Assembly: GCA_001771935.1 (NCBI GenBank)
Contig: MERD01000071.1
Span: 1 to 50,147 of the forward strand
Direction of reading: 5' to 3'
DNA length: 50,147 bases
DNA from: Betaproteobacteria bacterium RIFCSPLOWO2_02_FULL_67_26
GTDB lineage: Bacteria > Pseudomonadota > Gammaproteobacteria > Burkholderiales > SG8-41
Positions within the stretch are counted from its first letter, which is position 1. Each line of letters starts with the position of its first letter. Below are positions 46,696-50,147 of this stretch, piece by piece. The position numbers were made by a program, and so were the translations under genes. A model generated the notes under the pieces. The model was given only the letters and a program-made list of their open reading frames with translations. It was not told the DNA's origin and searched no databases.

Positions 46696-48636
46696 ATGAC
46701 GCAAGTACTTGAAAAATATGATATTGTTGTGATCGGTGGGGGTCATGCCGGCACCGAGGCAGCGCTTGCGGCTGCACGCATGGGGTGCGAAACCCTGCTC
46801 GTCACTCATAGCATCGAGACCCTGGGACAGATGTCGTGCAACCCCTCCGTGGGGGGCATAGGCAAAGGCCATCTGGTCAGGGAGATCGACGCGCTCGACG
46901 GCGCGATGGCTGCCGCGACCGACGAAGCCGGTATCCAGTTTCGCATCCTCAACTCGCGCAAGGGTCCGGCGGTGCGCGCCACGCGCGCGCAGGCCGACCG
47001 CGTGCTCTACCGGCAAGCTATACGCGCTCGCTTGGAGAACCAGCCGCGGTTGCGCGTGTTCCAGCAAGCGGTGGACGACCTGCTGCTCGAAGGCGATCGC
47101 GTTGTCGGCGTTGCGACCCAGACAGGGCTCAGGTTTTCCGCGCGCGCGGTCGTGCTCACCACCGGGACGTTTCTCGGTGGCCTGATCCATATCGGACTGA
47201 AAAACTACCCGGCCGGGCGCGCGGGTGATCCGCCGGCGCTGACGCTCGCGCAACGTTTGCGCGAGCTGAAGCTGCCGGTTGGGCGGCTCAAGACCGGCAC
47301 GCCACCGCGCATCGACGGGCGCAGCATCGATTTTTCGGCGCTGACGGAGCAGCCGGGCGACGAGCCGACGCCGGTGTTCTCTTTTCTCGGCCGCCGCGGG
47401 CAACACCCGCGGCAAGTGCCGTGCTGGATCACGCATACCAACGCGCGCACGCACGAGATCATCCGCGGCGCGCTTGATCGCTCGCCCCTTTACACCGGCG
47501 TGATCGAGGGCGTGGGCCCGCGCTACTGTCCCTCGATCGAGGACAAGGTGACGCGTTTTGCCAGTAAGGCGTCGCACCAGATTTTTCTCGAGCCCGAGGG
47601 CCTCACGGTCAGTGAGTTCTACCCGAACGGGATTTCGACGAGCCTGCCGTATGACGCGCAGTGCGAGCTGGTGCGCTCGATCCAGGGCCTTGAGCGCGCG
47701 CACATCACGCGGCCGGGCTATGCCATCGAATACGATTACTTCGACCCGCGGGCGCTGAAGCGCTCGCTCGAGACCAAGGCCATTGCGGGCCTCTTCTTCG
47801 CCGGACAGATCAACGGCACCACCGGCTACGAGGAAGCGGCGGCACAGGGATTGCTGGCCGGCGTCAACGCGGCACTAGGCGTGAAAGAGCGCGAGCCCTG
47901 GTGCCCACGACGCAACGAAGCCTACCTGGGTGTGTTGGTCGACGACCTCATCACGCGCGGCGTGACCGAGCCGTATCGGATGTTCACGAGCCGCGCGGAG
48001 TACCGGTTGTCGCTGCGTGAAGACAATGCCGATCTGCGGCTGACCGAAGCCGGTCGCCGGCTGGGCGTGGTGAGTGATGCGCGCTGGGATGCGTTCGCGT
48101 TGAAGCGCGATGCGATCGCGCGCGAGCAGGAACGGCTGAAGGACACCTGGATCAATCCTCGGCTGCTGGCACCGGAGATACTGGCCACCGTTTTCAGCCC
48201 GCCGCCGGAGCGTGAGCACTCACTTACCGAACTGCTGCGCCGCCCCGATGTGGGCTACGCGCAACTGATGATGCTGCCCGGCGCCGGGCCCGGCGTAGCC
48301 GATTCGCAGGTGGCCGAACAGGTCGAAATCCAGGCCAAGTACCAAGGCTATATCGAACGCCAGAGCGAGGAGATTGCGCGCTACGAGCACTACGAAAACC
48401 TGCGCCTGCCGGAAGGAGTGGACTACCGGGAAGTGCGCGGTCTCTCGGTCGAGGCGCAACAAAAACTCAACCAGCACCGCCCGGAAACGCTCGGCCAGGC
48501 CTCGCGCATCTCCGGCATCACGCCTGCGGCGATATCGGTCTTGTTGGTGCACCTGAAGCGGAGGTTAGCGAGCACTCACTCCGGCAAGCCGGCCGGCGCG
48601 AGTGCCAAGGGCCGCGCCGTAACCAAGACGGCATGA
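46696..48636 (+). CDS. mnmG: tRNA uridine-5-carboxymethylaminomethyl modification enzyme MnmG
   Basis: 646 residues. FAD-binding motif [18 protein letters not shown] (about 11-28), then [36 protein letters not shown], the RYCPSIEDK loop, and C-terminal helices including YANYG-like [10 protein letters not shown] for MnmE contact. Full length. The ATG at 46696 follows an AT-rich stretch without a clear ribosome-binding site; a 6-bp hairpin (46669-46685) lies in the leader. Followed 1 bp later by rsmG. Confidence 0.96.
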   Translation: MTQVLEKYDIVVIGGGHAGTEAALAAARMGCETLLVTHSIETLGQMSCNPSVGGIGKGHLVREIDALDGAMAAATDEAGIQFRILNSRKGPAVRATRAQADRVLYRQAIRARLENQPRLRVFQQAVDDLLLEGDRVVGVATQTGLRFSARAVVLTTGTFLGGLIHIGLKNYPAGRAGDPPALTLAQRLRELKLPVGRLKTGTPPRIDGRSIDFSALTEQPGDEPTPVFSFLGRRGQHPRQVPCWITHTNARTHEIIRGALDRSPLYTGVIEGVGPRYCPSIEDKVTRFASKASHQIFLEPEGLTVSEFYPNGISTSLPYDAQCELVRSIQGLERAHITRPGYAIEYDYFDPRALKRSLETKAIAGLFFAGQINGTTGYEEAAAQGLLAGVNAALGVKEREPWCPRRNEAYLGVLVDDLITRGVTEPYRMFTSRAEYRLSLREDNADLRLTEAGRRLGVVSDARWDAFALKRDAIAREQERLKDTWINPRLLAPEILATVFSPPPEREHSLTELLRRPDVGYAQLMMLPGAGPGVADSQVAEQVEIQAKYQGYIERQSEEIARYEHYENLRLPEGVDYREVRGLSVEAQQKLNQHRPETLGQASRISGITPAAISVLLVHLKRRLASTHSGKPAGASAKGRAVTKTA

Positions 48637-48637
48637 C

Positions 48638-49261
48638 ATGAGCCCCGCGGCGCAGCTTGCCGAGGGTGTCGTGCAACTCGACCTCGCCCTGCCGCCGCAG
48701 GCCCTGCCGCGCCTGCTGGAGTACCTGGGGCTGCTGCAAAAGTGGAACCGGATCTACAACCTGACCGCGGTGCGCGAACCGGCGAAGATGGTGAGCCATC
48801 ACCTGCTCGATTCGCTCGCCGTGGTGCCGCAGGTGACGGCGGCGACGCTACTCGATGTCGGCAGCGGCGCCGGCTTGCCCGGCATACCCCTTGCGCTCGC
48901 GCTCCCGCGCACCCACGTGACGCTGCTCGATTCGAGCCACAAGAAAACAGCGTTTCTCCAGCAGGCAAAGCTGGAGTTGAAGCTCGACAACGTCGCGGTC
49001 GCGTGCGAACGGGTGGAAACCTGGCGGCCCGGCAGGGCGTTTGAAATGGTGATCTCGCGCGCCTTCTCGGACCTGGCGGAGTTCATCAAGCTGGCCGGTC
49101 GGCACGTCGCGCCCGGTGGTCGGCTCGCGGCAATGAAGGGCATCTATCCGCATGAGGAAATTGCCCGGTTGCCGGGCGGTTGGAGGCTGGCTCGGGCGCT
49201 TGCGCTGGCGGTGCCCGGACTACGCGCGCAGCGCCACTTGCTCTTGATCGAGCGGGAATGA
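48638..49261 (+). CDS. rsmG: 16S rRNA (guanine-527-N7) methyltransferase
   Basis: 207 residues. SAM-binding motif LLDVGSGAGLPGIPLAL (about 70-86), preceded by the family stretch KWNRIYNLTAVREP and HHLLDSLAV. Methylates G527 of 16S rRNA, the position linked with low-level streptomycin resistance when lost. One base after mnmG and one base before parA, hence one operon. Confidence 0.95.
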   Translation: MSPAAQLAEGVVQLDLALPPQALPRLLEYLGLLQKWNRIYNLTAVREPAKMVSHHLLDSLAVVPQVTAATLLDVGSGAGLPGIPLALALPRTHVTLLDSSHKKTAFLQQAKLELKLDNVAVACERVETWRPGRAFEMVISRAFSDLAEFIKLAGRHVAPGGRLAAMKGIYPHEEIARLPGGWRLARALALAVPGLRAQRHLLLIERE

Positions 49262-49262
49262 C

Positions 49263-50030
49263 ATGACCCGGATCCTCGCCATCACCAACCAGAAGGGCGG
49301 CGTCGGCAAGACCACCACCGGGGTCAATCTGGCGGCAAGCCTCGCGGCGGCCCACCGGCGCGTGTTGCTGGTGGACCTCGACCCGCAGGCCAACGCCACG
49401 ATGGGCAGCGGCGTGGATAAGCGGACCGTCGGCGCCACCGTCTATCACGTGCTGCTCGGCACCCGCACAGTCAGCGAAGTACGGGTGCGCTCGGAAAACG
49501 GCGAGTACGACCTGGTGCCGGCCAATCGGGATCTGGCCGGCGCCGAAGTCGAGCTGGTGGAGATCGAGCGGCGTGAAACCCGGTTGAAGGAAGCGCTCGC
49601 CATCGCGGCGGATGAGTACGATTTCATCCTGATCGATTGTCCGCCCGCGTTGAACCTGCTGACCGTGAACGGGCTGACGGCGGCGCAGGCGGTGATGATC
49701 CCGATGCAGTGCGAGTATTACGCGCTGGAGGGCCTCTCCGACTTGGTGCAGACCATCAAGAAGGTGCGCGCGCATCTCAATCCCGGGCTGGAGATCGAGG
49801 GGCTGCTGCGTACCATGTACGACCCGCGCAACACGCTCGCGCAGCAGGTCTCGGCGCAACTGCTCGAGCATTTCGGGGCCAAGGTCTATCGCACCGTGAT
49901 TCCGCGCAACGTGCGGCTGGCGGAGGCGCCGAGCTTCGGCGTGCCCGCGCTCAAGTTCGACAAGAACTCGAAAGGCGCGCAAGCCTACCTGGCGCTTGCG
50001 GGGGAAATGCTGAACCGCGCCAATGGATGA
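49263..50030 (+). CDS. parA: chromosome partitioning ATPase ParA
   Basis: 255 residues. Deviant Walker A NQKGGVGKTTTGVNLA at about 9-24; Walker A' LLVDLDPQANATMG; Walker B FILIDCPPALNLLT. No N-terminal helix-turn-helix, so it is the chromosomal (Soj-like) type. Forms ATP-dependent DNA-bound patches that move ParB-parS complexes. Start directly follows rsmG; parB follows 11 bp later. Confidence 0.96.
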   Translation: MTRILAITNQKGGVGKTTTGVNLAASLAAAHRRVLLVDLDPQANATMGSGVDKRTVGATVYHVLLGTRTVSEVRVRSENGEYDLVPANRDLAGAEVELVEIERRETRLKEALAIAADEYDFILIDCPPALNLLTVNGLTAAQAVMIPMQCEYYALEGLSDLVQTIKKVRAHLNPGLEIEGLLRTMYDPRNTLAQQVSAQLLEHFGAKVYRTVIPRNVRLAEAPSFGVPALKFDKNSKGAQAYLALAGEMLNRANG

Positions 50031-50041
50031 GGAGTGAAACG

Positions 50042-50147
50042 ATGGCCAAGGTGAAGGGGCTGGGACGGGGGCTGGATGCGTTGCTGGGATCCGCGGAGGA
50101 TCAACCGGCTGCCGGGGAGACGCTGGCGACGCTGCCGATCGAGGCAC
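50042..50147 (+). CDS. parB: chromosome partitioning protein ParB (N-terminal fragment)
   Basis: Only about 35 residues are inside the window. They begin MAKVKGLGRGLDALLGSAED, the typical ParB N-terminus (basic GLGRGLDALLG box that stimulates ParA ATPase), followed by a linker ending in LATLPIEA, where the CTP-binding domain begins. GAGGAG lies upstream of the ATG. Would bind the parS sites at 46.6 kb. Confidence 0.92.
   Translation, partial: MAKVKGLGRGLDALLGSAEDQPAAGETLATLPIEA

Overview
The window looks like a chromosomal segment around the replication origin of a high-GC betaproteobacterium, possibly Burkholderiales-like. The evidence is: (1) the order gyrB-dnaN-dnaA | rpmH-rnpA-yidC-mnmE-mnmG-rsmG-parA-parB with no recF; (2) a tripartite tricarboxylate transporter with a Bug/TctC-type binding protein; (3) a def-fmt-rsmB-DUF4390-ntrY-ntrX block beside a tkt-gap-pgk-pyk-fba block. 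No tRNA, rRNA, insertion sequence, phage gene or CRISPR array was seen. No gene-free stretch exceeds about 200 bp.

Layout. 1-7.9 kb: acyl-CoA metabolism. Minus-strand genes encode a fused ADP-forming acyl-CoA synthetase (3' end outside the window), a biotin carboxylase, two carboxyltransferase subunits and a 73-residue biotin carrier. A GntR regulator is divergent from the second carboxyltransferase. 7.9-10.4 kb: plus-strand enoyl-CoA hydratase, a secreted SH3-like protein and a secreted glycerophosphodiesterase. 10.5-11.1 kb: a VapBC-type toxin-antitoxin pair with a perfect inverted-repeat operator. 11.3-18.9 kb: a likely minus-strand operon of CobW-type GTPase, amidohydrolase, cupin, TctC, TctB, TctA and a third carboxyltransferase. 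18.9-25.8 kb: fba (class I), pyk, pgk, gap, tkt. 25.8-32.5 kb: ntrX, ntrY, DUF4390, rsmB, fmt, def. 32.6-37.7 kb: plus-strand LysM protein, dprA, topoisomerase III. 37.7-42.8 kb: gyrB, dnaN, dnaA on minus. 42.9-50.1 kb: rpmH to parB on plus, with two parS sites between mnmE and mnmG.

Genes left of about 42.8 kb are mostly on the minus strand and genes to the right are on the plus strand. Nearly everything is therefore transcribed away from the dnaA/rpmH junction, as expected if oriC lies there. The DnaA boxes found are all one-mismatch copies, so the origin itself is only a candidate.

How the genes may work together (inference). The Tct transporter, CoA synthetase, hydratase and biotin-dependent carboxylase parts could take up, activate and carboxylate an organic acid. 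Three carboxyltransferases share one visible biotin carboxylase and one carrier. The right half is replication, segregation, translation and tRNA-modification housekeeping. The most unusual points are: stop-codon-bearing 7-8 bp repeats at the ends of genes in the Tct operon; an NtrX with eroded ATPase motifs; an inverted pair of parS sites; an rnpA with no usual start codon; and a dual promoter built on one palindrome upstream of the GntR gene.
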